Of a DNA stretch of 64,000 nt, positions 1-10,900 are shown piece after piece; position 1 is the stretch's first letter, and each line of letters opens with the position of its first letter. Source of the DNA: Tribonema minus (lineage: Eukaryota > Sar > Xanthophyceae > Tribonematales > Tribonemataceae). Under the pieces are notes generated by a model that worked only from the letters and a program-made list of their open reading frames with translations, was not told the origin of the DNA and ran no database searches. The position numbers were made by a program, and so were the translations under genes. The stretch is from assembly GCA_017506865.1 (NCBI GenBank), contig JAFCMP010000112.1, positions 1,922,001 through 1,986,000 of the forward strand, written 5' to 3'.

Positions 1-539
1 GCGCGCCCGCCGCACCTACCGTACGGCCCCACAAAAGCTGCAACAGCTACTTCAAGTTGATCTGCCGCACACCAGCGCTCGGCGCCGCATCTGGCGGACA
101 GCCCCCCTGCCTGCCTCTCTGCGCGCCTGACAACCTTGAAGTATTGAAAATGAAAGGCGGCGCCGACTTTCTTTCAAGAGATGTCAGCAAGCGCGCGCGC
201 GCGCGCCGCCGCACCTGTCGTACAGCCCCTCCGCCTGCCATTCTGCGTCTGACAACCTCAACTTGAAGTAGCTAAAAGAAAAATGAACTTTTTCTCAAGT
301 CACGCCTGCGAGCGCGCGCGCGCCACCGCTCCTGTCGCACAGCCCCTCCGCCTGCCACTCCGCGCGCCTGACAACCTCAACTTGAAGCTTCCATGTAAAA
401 AAAGGCGTTCCCAACTTGCTTTGAAACCAAAAAAACGACGCCGCACCTGTCGTACAGCCCCTCCGCCTGCCCACCTCCGCGCGCCTGACAACCTTAACTT
501 GAAGTAGCCAACTTGATCTTCAGAAAACAACGCCGCACC
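1..539 (-). repeat. Tandem array of decayed exon-tail/intron copies
   Basis: Five or six imperfect units repeat the last ~36 bases of the sulfotransferase exon that ends at 539 plus the start of the following intron. Read on the minus strand each unit is TTGTCAG (acceptor-like), then a segment matching the codons for EWQAEGLYD, then ACAG followed by GTGCGGCG (donor). Segments lie at 484-447 (38 nt), 367-332 (36 nt), 248-215 (34 nt) and 126-91 (36 nt), with a further remnant ending near 16. Exon-end spacings are about 92, 115, 117, 124 and 75 bases. The 36-nt version keeps the phase-2 frame, but two copies have lost the GT donor (GA at 332, AT at 91) and two have length changes. CTTGAAG motifs and a CG dinucleotide run (about 190-209) sit in the spacers. 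The array runs off the left edge. Confidence 0.75.
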
Positions 540-3420
540 TGTCGTACAGCCCCTCTGCCTGCCACTCCGCGCCCTGCGCCATGTCCTCATAGCGCAGCAC
601 CATGTACTCGGGGTGCGCCGCGCCCGCGGTGGCGTCCGCCATCGTCCCGCCGCACAGGTTCGTCGCCCAATCCAGCGTCGACCGGTAGCCGCGGTTCCCC
701 GGGTAGCCCCACCCGACGCTGCGGCAGCGGTGCGAGGGATACGGGAGCATGCAAGCGGTGGGGGGACAGGGGGGCGTGCGGTTAGATGTGCGCGTGTGTG
801 CCGAATGCGGCGGATGCTGATAGCAGTGGTGGTGTTGTGCGGGGCACGCGTGAGCAGGGTGGCGGCAGCAGCACCGCTCAGCGGTAGGTGCGGCCGCGGA
901 TGCGCGCGCCGAGCCTCACAGCCCCGCCGCACGTAGTGCGCACTCTCCTCGCACACACGCTACGTCGCCTGACTGTGATTCATTCGCCAATTCCACACAC
1001 TCAAAGGCGTCGGCTGCCCAAGAGCAACGTTCGCCGGCCCGACGGACCCATCCCGCTGCTGCCGATGCCGCCGTGCGTCCCCCCCCTCCCCCCCCTCACC
1101 CCCCCCCCCCCCTTTAACAAGGGGGAATCAGCGCGCCGCGCGCCCCGCCTCGTGCTGCCCCCCCTCACCTGTAGCGCGACGCGAGCACCGCGCGCGGGTC
1201 CCTGATGAGGTGGATCACCAGGTCCGGCATCTGCCCGACCGCGCGCGCCATCTCCAGCATCTCGCCGAGCCGCCCCACCATGCGTATCAGCTTCACCGCG
1301 ATACCCTTCTTCGCCTCACAGTCGCGCCCGCCGCCGCCCGCCGCCATCGACGCTGCCGCCGCCGCGGCTGCCGCCGCCGCCGCAGTCGCCGCCGCCGCCT
1401 CCGCCGACACGCCGAGCGCCGCCTCGATGGCCGCCGTCGCCGCCGCGGTGCCGTTGTACAGGCCCGACGCGAGCGCGAGCGCCGCGGCGCCTTCCGACGC
1501 GTAGTCGTGGCCGACCCTGTGGCCGCTGCTCAGCGCGGGGCCGCGCTCGCGCGCCACGCGCGCCTGCGCCTCCTGCGCCTGGCGGCGCCGCTCGATCGCT
1601 GCGAGCGCCGCCGCCCCCGGCCCCTTGCGCAGCGTCACCGCCGTCTGCTCCATGGAGCGCCGGTACGCGTCGGGCGTCATGCCGAGCGTCGCGGCCGCCG
1701 CGGCGACGCGCTTCGCCTCCTCCGCCGCCGCCGCGCGCGCGCGCCGCCGCTCGGCGGCACGTGCGGCGGCGGCACGCGCCGCGTCCTCCGTCGCCGCGTC
1801 AACCTCGAGCGCGAGCAGCGCCGCGGGGCGCGCCGTGCGCACGCACGCGAGCTCCTCCAGCACGGCCGCCGTCTTGGCCGCGGTGCAGAGGTAGTTGAGC
1901 GGGCGCGCGCAGCGCGGGCGCGCAGCGAGCTCGTCCGCGCTCACGCGCGGCGCGCCAGCGCTGCCGCCGGGCACCGTGCCGTTGACGACCGGCGGGTCGT
2001 AGAAGCGGCTCTTCAGCGGCCTGAGGGGGAGGGGGCGGGGATCGCGGGGGCGCGGGAGACAAGGGGGGGGGGCAAGTGAGACGTGCGGAATGTTGACGGG
2101 CTCCAGGCGTTGCTGCTGCCACGGCAGCTGTGCAATACATATAGCGTCTAGTTTGGGGCAGCGTGAGCCAAAGGGCCGTGGCAGGGGTAGTTTTTCTGTT
2201 GCATTCTTGATGCTAGAGGGCTGGCTGGCTCGATCATTGAGTCCTCTGAAATCAACGGCGTAGTGCGTATGGCCATCAGTGCCTGCCGGCTCTGAGGCCG
2301 CCTCAGAGCTCAAGCAGTCCACAAAAAACACCATCAGCTGTTTGAGCGTATGGCCATCAGTGCCTGCCGGCTCTGAGGCCGCCTCAGAGCTCAAGCAGCC
2401 CACAAAAAACACCATCAGCCGTTTGAGCATCTACTTGGCAGAGAGCAGCATTTGTGTTCAAAATATAAACTATATGATGAGAGCCAGTGCTCGAGCTCCA
2501 AACAAAAAGTTTAGAGTTGCACATAATCAAGAAGAAGTTTGCTAGTATTACTCCCCTCACTTTCGAAATCACTGCGACTGTGGACTCTGCGACGCCGAAA
2601 AGCAGCTGGCGCCCGATTCCTGACACGGGAGGGGGGGGTCGATCACGTGACTGCAATGACAGTCGCGCTTTCCAAAGACGTATAAGGAAGCCACTACTGG
2701 ACGAATGAACATGCTGCCTTGAAAGACACTTGCTACTGCAACGAGCGCGCTGACTGCTTTTAGACGCAGTTATCCAAACCGCAGCAATGAGTGATGGCGC
2801 AAACGTCGCGAGCGGTGCATGGGCGCAAACGACTGGACTCACTCGAAGACATAGCTCCACTCCTCCGTCTTGAACAGAGAGCCAACCAGGGAGCTGCCGC
2901 TGCGCCCCTCTCCCGTGATAATGACCCTCTTGCGCTTGGTGCTTATCGCTAATTGCTCTTCGTCGCGGCCTGGCTCCTCCAGCGAGTCTGCACGGCGCGC
3001 AAGCAGCGAAAATGAGGACACCACGAAACGAGGAGTGCCACCACCAATAGCAGAAGGCTGCTGCCCGAGGGCCATCCGCCCAGACGTGACAGGGTCATAT
3101 CATAGGGAATCTTGACTTGATGGGCAGCTTATTCGCGCAATCGTGAGAGTAGCCTGGGCGGACTCACGTGAAGCCACGTTGTGACTGGCGCTCGTGGCAG
3201 GTGCTGAATTTGCCGTCGCGTCAGGCATCGCGAGGTCCGCCAGGTTGGGGCAGTGAACATACGCGATCACCAGAGCGCAGGTGGCCAGAGCAGCGAGGCA
3301 AGCCGCGCGCACGCCAAGCCTTTTTGGCACCGGAAAGCGCGGGCCACTGGGTGATTGCATTTCCCAGTAGACGCGATCATCAACAACAGGTGATGGCTGC
3401 TGACTGCTTGCAGGAAGCAT
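539..3420 (-). CDS. Golgi-type sulfotransferase, 3' end outside window
   Basis: Transfers sulfate from PAPS, probably to a glycan in the Golgi lumen. Exons read 3420-3168, 2987-2843, 2020-1169 and 718-539; all phases join and the last ends in phase 2, continuing past the left edge (476 residues seen). Residues ~35-55 are a hydrophobic anchor after a short cytosolic N-terminus, a type II topology. GEGRSGSSLVGSLF (110-123) is the 5'-phosphosulfate loop, followed by VFEPL. IRDPRAVLASR (405-415) is the 3'-phosphate-binding motif, and RYEDMA lies near 460. Between the two PAPS motifs is a long Ala/Arg-rich insertion with a pure Ala run, making the domain larger than usual carbohydrate sulfotransferases. 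The start is the ATG at 3420, the only one ahead of the anchor. Family assignment is firm; substrate unknown. Introns hold an 81-bp repeat and the array at the left edge. Confidence 0.85.
2265..2426. repeat. Two direct copies of an 81-bp unit
   Basis: Copies at 2265-2345 and 2346-2426 are head-to-tail and differ at only a few positions. Each contains the small palindrome TCTGAGGCCGCCTCAGA. They lie in the second intron of the sulfotransferase gene (2842-2021). No coding role is apparent. Confidence 0.9.
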
Positions 3421-3658
3421 TTGTCTCGTGACCGCAACCCTGTACTACTGGTCCACGATTCTGAGCGTGCATCTGAGGTCAAACCTAGGGCGTCCGGACC
3501 TGTGCTGCGCGCTGGTGCAGGGCGAGGCGAGGCGTTACTGCGCTACTCCTCTTGCACTGCTGGCACACGCGACTCACTTGGTGTGGTGATTTTGCAGAGC
3601 TGTTTGAGCGTGTTTGCCCGAGATTTTGATGGCGGGACCGGGTCACGAATAAAAATCA

Positions 3659-3791
3659 TCACTTCTTCTTCCCCGCGGCGCCCGCCATCGCTGTACTCAC
3701 TTGCCTGATCCTGGCAAGCCAGCCGGCTGAAGCTGGAAGGCTGGGCAACAAACACACATCCTCAGCCATCAAGCGACACTTCCAAAGCCAG
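3659..3791 (-). CDS. Possible terminal exon of the TRF4-like gene
   Basis: A minus-strand reading frame opens after a poly-C tract and an AG near 3792 and runs in phase 0 to a TGA at 3659. It encodes a short hydrophobic stretch (VCLLPSLPASAGWLARI) and ends in AAGKKK. Phase 0 agrees with the last confident exon of the upstream TRF4-like gene (ending 4903), and the next gene on this strand starts at 3420, so this is where that gene should end. The acceptor is weak and about 1.1 kb of unassigned sequence lies between. A chance frame is possible. Confidence 0.3.
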
Positions 3792-4902
3792 CATGCAGCA
3801 GGGGGGGGGGGTTGCGCTGCGCGTGAGCACGTCTTCGCAGTTGGAAGATGCGGTGCTGCGCGTGGGAAAGATATATGCGGTGCTGGACATTCTACTGATC
3901 TGCTCGCGCAGCCCAAGAGTGAGGGGTGACCCTTGTTGATGTTCGCTCTCCGACACCGCCTTTTTGTTTAGCACAGGCCTGCCCCACTCAACTGGTCAAC
4001 GGAGCATCACTCGAGCGGGCGACGCCTATATATATTTATAGGAGGGGCTATACACCGAAAATGCTGCTCAGCCTTGCCCGGCTGCTGCAAGACTCAGAAA
4101 GAAAGCTCTCGTCGGGACCGTGCAGTGACATGTGCAAGACTGCATCGGCCATGCGTGGACACACTTTGTCAACCTGGCCGTTTGGGCAGCAGCAGAAGAT
4201 GATGGCAACAAACGCACAGGGCACATGATACACGTGTGCGCAAGTCTGGAGTAGTTGAATGCGTCGTTGAGATCATGAGCGCTGCTGGAGGCAGGTCTCG
4301 GCCGCTTTCACGCTCTAGCGGCATGCTGATTCACATCGCCGACGCCGAAACTTGAAGGTGGAGACGCCTGGACTACAGGTGCCAATGTGGCGCCACGTCA
4401 CCGCCTCGCCGCGCGCTTGTCCTGAGGCCGCATTTTCTCCTTTCTCGATTTCGACATGGGGACTTTGACCTGTCGTCAGCGGCAGGCACGCATGAGCAAC
4501 ACGAGTGAAAACCAAGCTCTGCACGCCAGCTCCCTCGGACTACATAGCTGATGCCACAACTCATCTGCCGCTTTGGGGCACGGCGTTGGCATGCCTCGGT
4601 GGGGGATGTGCGCAGGACCGGCACGCCGGGCGACGCTGGGAGGACATCACGCTTGCAGCAAGTACAGCGCTGGTGCCTGCGTGATGAGCGCTTCTGCCGC
4701 TGAAAGCGTCAGGGGTCAAACTGGTCGCACCCATCCGCGCAGCACACACGGCAGGGAATCTGTCACACGTGCGATCTTGGTCGCTGGTGGAGTGCTCGTT
4801 GCTGCGCGTGTGATGGACATTCAGCATCTGCAGTAGCACTTGCATGCGGCGGCGCACAGCGCGTACGACCGCTACAGTAAGTAGCGTGGCCCTCTTGCTC
4901 AC

Positions 4903-7900
4903 CTCAAAGGGCAGCCGCGCACCAACGCCGCACTGCTCCTCGAGCTCCGCCAGAGCCTGCATGTCGTTGTACAGGCGGAAGTCGCGCGGCTTCCAGGCGG
5001 CGCGCGCGCCGTCGTCCGCCGCCTGCGACAGGAACTGGGGCCGTGGCACAAAAGGGATAAAGTAGGTGAGTACATGCGACCTCTGCGTGGCGGACTGTCA
5101 CAGTGAGAGTGCGAGCGGCACGCGCTGGCCAACACTGTGTGCGCGCTACCAGCGCCCTGTTGTGCTGGCGCCGCTTCCACATGACACAAGGGTCAAGCGA
5201 AGCAAGAGACAAACCCAACAGTCCGCCGTGACAGCGAAAGAGCGAAGGCCGCACGCGATCCATGTCCACCTGGGAGCTGCTCTGAACTGCCGCAGAAACA
5301 CACCGGACGCACATTGCATCAGCAACTACAGGCACAAAACCAAAAGACAGTCTCACCGGGGCGCCAAATGCACGCCAGTCGCCGTGTGAGACGCCTGCAT
5401 CAAGTCTGTCGGGGGCGGCGGCGGCGCCGCCGCCGCTGCCGTATACGCCACGGGCAGCGCCGCTCCGGCTGGCGCTGCGCTGAGGGCCGCCAGTGCCGTG
5501 CGCAGTGTCGCCCCGTTCTGAAATGCACTTGACCAGTGCCATTCTGCGCACTACGACGGCCTGGACAAGCTGCATGAGTTGACTCCTGGACATTGCGGCG
5601 CGGCGGGTGGGAGCAGCGGCAGCTGCAGCAGCGGCGTCATCGGCGGCGGCGTGTGGCTCTGCGGCACGAGCGGCAGCACGCGGCGCGGCAGCCGCGGCGC
5701 CGACTGCACCTGCGGCGGCACCGCTCCACACGATGCCGCACTGCCTCTCCAGCCTGACAATGTCGGGCACCTTGTCGAGGATCACCCTCTCCATGTGGTC
5801 GAGCTCGGCAGTGGGCTTCAATATGAGCTGCAGCGCAAGTGGGAGAGCGCAGGTGGTGGGCGCAGCGCGTCAGCTGTGTGGTGGTCACGATGGCATCAAA
5901 GCACAGCGCGGTCACCGCCGCACTGAACCGAGGCTCACGCGCGGCAGCAACGCGAATCTTGAGCGGGGGGTGAAAGTCAGAAGGAAGTGCGGGGATTGCA
6001 TGCGCTGCACCAGTATTGAAAAACTGCGCCGCCTCGCAAGGGGTGTCTCTCGCGCCATCGCGGGTGCCATGATGCATGAAGACACAGCATGCACTACTCT
6101 GCATGCAGCAAGAGACAGTGCCGGCACCGGCCCTCATCTGCATGGGGGCCGGGTGCTTGCACACACGCGCTTTTGATGCAGATGCGCCACTGTGCACGCC
6201 AATGCGACGAGCTCGCTCAACTGTGCAAAACGGTGTCATGGGAGTGCGGCATAAGCGCACATTGGCGGCGCAGACTGCCGTAGCCCGGCCAGCACGGCCC
6301 ACAATCACCGCGGCTGCTCGCACATTGAAGCATGCGACGCGCGGTGGCCCTTGCCAGCGGCGACTGCACGCTGCCGCCGCCTCCCTTACCGATGCGCACA
6401 GGTCGCGCCAGTCGTGATGAGGAAGATCGGCGACGGTGCGCCTGCCGCCGCCGCTGGCGCTGCCGCCGCCTGCCGCGCTGCTGCCACCATCATCGTTGCC
6501 CTCATCGCCCATCGCACCGTCTGCCTGCGCGGCGCCGCCGCCGGCGCCACCCCTGGGCTGTTGAAGCAGCGCCTGCAGCGCTTTGCGGCGCCTCTCGAGC
6601 GCCTTGCGGATGTGCTGCCGCTGCCTCTTGGTCAGGCAGGCCTCAGGCGCGGCGGCTTCCCGTGCAGCGGCGCCGCCCCCGCCGCCTTCCCACGCGCCGC
6701 TGCCGCCGCTGCTGCTGCTGTCGTTGCTGTCCGCGGGCCGCTGCTGCGCCTGGTGCGCGTCCGCCTCTGGCACGAGCTGCCGCCGCGCCTGCGCGGAAGC
6801 AGCGGCGGGCGAGTCAGCACCGCGGTGCGGCGGAGAGAATGCAGGACAGGGGCGCGTGCAGGGTTTTGCGGTCGCGTGATGCGGTGTCCGTTGAGGTTGC
6901 AGCAGCGCTCATGCGAACATGCGACCAAGCACGCCATGTATGGACGGCGCGCAGAAAGACGCGGCCTCCTCGCAGCGCAGCGCTGTCCTCAGCGCTACGG
7001 CGCCGCACTCGACGGCGCAAGCTGGCATCAACTCGCCCCGGCTCCACCGGCAGAGGCGGTAAGGCAATGCAAAATCCCCCCAGCAGCACGCCTGATGTCG
7101 AAGTGCCTCCTCTGCGCAGCACATGGCAGCTCAGCAACAGCGTGCAGGCGCACACGTGCACACAATGCGCTGAAAGCGAAAACTGATTGCAGAACCAGTC
7201 ATCACGTACGGATGGAAGATTGCCGGCACAACAGCAACGCACTCAGTGCTTCTGCGCAGCAGCCGCGCCCGCCAGACCTCCCTGTCCCACCATCCCCGCA
7301 CAGCACTGATCAGCGACGGCTGCGGCGTGCGCTGCCACTTCGGTCCAATTCAAAGGCGCCCGCCCGCTGCTGCGCGTGTGCACCTCTGATGTGCCAGCGA
7401 TGGGCATGTGCGTGCAAACCTTCAACCTATCCCCTTCGCACCTGCTTGGCGGGCCTGCCGCCCTGCGCCTCCATCCCGCTGCCGCCACCGCCGCCGCCGC
7501 CGCGTGCGCCGTGGCGCGCGTCCAGCTCCTGCTGCGCCGCCGCCGCCAGCCGTGCCGCAAGCGCGGGGCTCTCGGCGTGGAGCTCCTGCAGCGTGCCTGG
7601 CAGGCGCCTGCGCGCGAGCGAGCGTAGCGGTGGCAGCGGTAAGCATGCGCGCAGGGCTCAGTGGCGCCAGGCAGATCGCCAATGGCGCGCGCGCGCAGCA
7701 CGCTGACGTTGTCGCCGCGCATCGCATGGAGGCTACGTGCGCACGTGCGCGCGCGAGGGGCTTGTGTAGCGCAGCTTCCACAGCGCGGCATGACACGCCG
7801 GCTGCACGGCAGCCGGTGTTCCCTGCATCTTTGCTGTTGTGAGCATGTGGTGGCTGTCGTAGCTCTCCATCGCAATGAATCACCATGCGGGTGGTGCAGC

Positions 7901-10900
7901 AGCGTGGCCGGCGTGCGCTGTATAACGGCGCGCACAGACTCCCCTGACCCCAAACCGCTCCTCTCACATCTCGGGCATGCGCCGCCGCGCTGCGGCCAGG
8001 CGCCGCCGCGCAGCCGCCTCGACGGCCTCTGGCCACCGTGCCGCCTCTGCTGCCTGCGCGCCACCGCCGTCGCCTGCTGCCGCCGCAGCCGCCGCCGCAG
8101 CCGCCGCCGCAGCCGCCGCCTCGTCCGCTGCGGCCGCCGCATCCGCGGCAGCCGCCGCTTCCGGCGGCGGCGGCGGCGGCGCGCCGCGCGCCATGGCCAG
8201 TGCGGCGCGGCGCTCGTCGCGCAGGTCAGCGCCGTGGATGATGTGCGAGAGCAGCGGCGCGGCGGCGGCGTCGACGCCTGAGGCGGCGGCGTTGCGCATG
8301 GCCGCGCGCAGCGCCGAGTGCGCAGCGCTGCACAGGAGGTGGGGGGGGGGGGGGGGGGGGAGCGCAGAACGCAGCAGGCGCGCATTTCAGGAATACCTTT
8401 CACAGCAAGTAAAAAGCCAAGTAGCAAGGCAAAGATGTGAACAGTGGTCCATCCTGAGACTGTGCGTGCCCAACAGCTCTTTGACGTAGATAATGCAATC
8501 GGCCGGCAGATATTCGACTGGTGTATCGCACACAGACATCCATTACAAAAAAGGCCGCAGTCGTCATTCATTGTAGCATGTCAAGAGCAGCACACTCTCC
8601 TCACAGCCATGCCGGAGGAGAAGCGCCAGCGGGCAGCTGTCAGCATGACAGCAGCACCGTCAGCCAGCCACGGTGCGATGACCCACCTGAAGCTCTCCAC
8701 GGCCGCGCCGATCTTGAAGATGGGCTTGAAGTCCGCCTCCATGCCCTCAACAGACGCGCTGCAGCGTCGGCGGCGGCATGACAGCGGAGCGAGTGGAGAG
8801 CGTCAGCGCCACACATCTCCATAAACACATCGCGCAGCAGCCTGCTGGGGCTCCCTGAAAAGCGGCGCGTTGAGCGCTGCACAGCGAGATGAGCACTGCT
8901 GCCCTCAGCACTGCGTGTGACAGCGCGATGGCGCAGGCGCGCTGACGCCTTGCGCGCACCCGCTCCCACGCGTCCCCGCGCATGCATAACCTGCAGCTTC
9001 CCCCAACCCTAATTAAACCCTGACGCAGAGTCAGCAGGCCCGACGCCCGCTGGCGCCGCCATTTCTCACGCCGCCCCCTCGCACTGCGTGGGCCGCTGCA
9101 GTTCTGCGCTGCTGCGAGGCCACGCCCTCCACGCGCTGCCCGTGCTGACTGTTCGAGGCGATGCGCGCGCGCAGCAGCACCGCGGGCGTGCCCGTCCGCG
9201 CCGCCGCCACCATGACCAGCAGGGTTCACGACATAATGGGCGGCGCCCCGCACGTCCGTGCGCCCCCCCCACAACCGACACATCCCAGCGCCCTGTGCAG
9301 TCAGTTTCATGTGCCCGTCTGCAGGCACGCGCAAGCAGCCCCCCTCCCCCCCCCCCCCGCGCATGCACTCTCTGCGGCCCTCTTGCCTGGTCTTTGCGTT
9401 GAGCTGCGCGGTGGTGGAGTAGCGCGCCAGGAAGCCCAGCAGGCGCCGCCCCAGCTCGCCGGCCGCGAATAGCGGCGACGCTCCGCGCTTCTGCTGCGCA
9501 GCGTCGCGCTCCGCCTCGCGCAGGTACTGCGCCAGCAGGACGCACATGCGGTGGCTGCCGAGGCCGCCGCTGCAGCGGTGCGGGGACGGTGCGCAGGGCG
9601 TCTCTGGTCAGCAGCCGCACGGCGGTACTTATGCGGGGCGGTGATCAGGGCAGCAGCGTCGCTCGCAGCGCCATGAACCACACGCCTGCGCTGCACGAAA
9701 CACGACCTGCGCTCGCACGCTAGTGCAAAGGCTTCAGTGACATGGCAGCGCGGTGCACGTGCGCAGGCCTTCAGGTACGACGGAGCAGGCTGTCGGCCGG
9801 CGTCGGTGACCGCCGGTGCTGCATCGTCAAACACCCCAAGATCGTCGCTGGCAGAAACTCGGCGCTTCGCGGTGCGCACCCATGCTCCACTGCTGCTGCC
9901 GACAGCGTCCCAGGCTCGCTCGCACAATGACCTTGCGGCGGCCGGCAGTGTGATCGGCGACACCGACATCGACAGCATGTGGAAGAGGTTGAATGCTTCA
10001 ACCTTGAGCGCGCGGCGTTAGACAAGGCGTCGACACAGATCGCCAGGGACGCCGCCGTCACACGTGCCTGTAGCCGCTCCGCAGTGCGCAGCGTAGGGCT
10101 CAAAGCTGCGCACAACCGCACGCACCCATCACACGCGCGCAGCGCACGCCTGTGCCGCGCTGCGGCGGCGCTGGGCATCGCCCTGGCAGCAACAGGCAGG
10201 GCGCTGGGCGCTGCGCGCGCAATAAGCTGCCCCTCTGCAAAGCACGACGTGCTGCCGCTGCGCCGGGCGGCTGCGGAAGGGATAGGCGGGGCTGGGGGGG
10301 CGCAGTGCATGAGGCACACCTTCCCCCCCGTGCCCCGCCCGGCCCAGTCCCACACTGAACGACGATGACAGCAGACACACCTGAACACCTTGTCGAGGCC
10401 GCGCTGGTGCAGGAAGACCTTGAGCAGCACGGCGAGCGGCGGGAACAGCGCGGGCCAGCGCGCGCGCAGCGCCGCGGCGCCCACGGGCGCGCCCCCCGGC
10501 GGCGGCGGCGGCGCCGCCGCCCACGCCACGTCGCACTCCACGCCGCACGCGGTTGTCATGGCGAGGATCGGGATGCGCGCATGGCGGATGAACACGATGG
10601 ACGCCGTCCAGCTGGGGGAAAGGGAGGGGGAGGGGGGGGGGGGGATGCAGATGCGCGAACTGTGAAGTTTGCACAATGCGTGGTGCACGCGGGCGGGCAG
10701 AGCGGGAGGTCGAAAGGTTCCACAAACTGCAGAGGTGAAAATGATGTGTTGTACCTGACACATGGGAGCCAGCGAGCAAAAGGGAGGGAGCGCTGAGGCG
10801 CTCAGTGCAAGTTGTGACACCTGGCGTGCAACCAAGACACGCCGCTGCACCGTGTTCGCGCCACCGCTGCTGCAACGCCCTCTCACCTCTGCTTGTGGAG

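Noticed and set aside
7964..7966. TGA as the end of the TRF4-like protein
   Set aside because: It lies within a GTGAGAG donor, and splicing there joins four further exons in phase, so read-through splicing is preferred; kept as a possible alternative end in the findings.
8747..8853. Extra TRF4-like exon encoding RLLRDVFMEMCG
   Set aside because: The frame looks protein-like, but it cannot be joined in phase between the exons ending 9387 and starting 8758 without a stop or frameshift; left out of the gene model.
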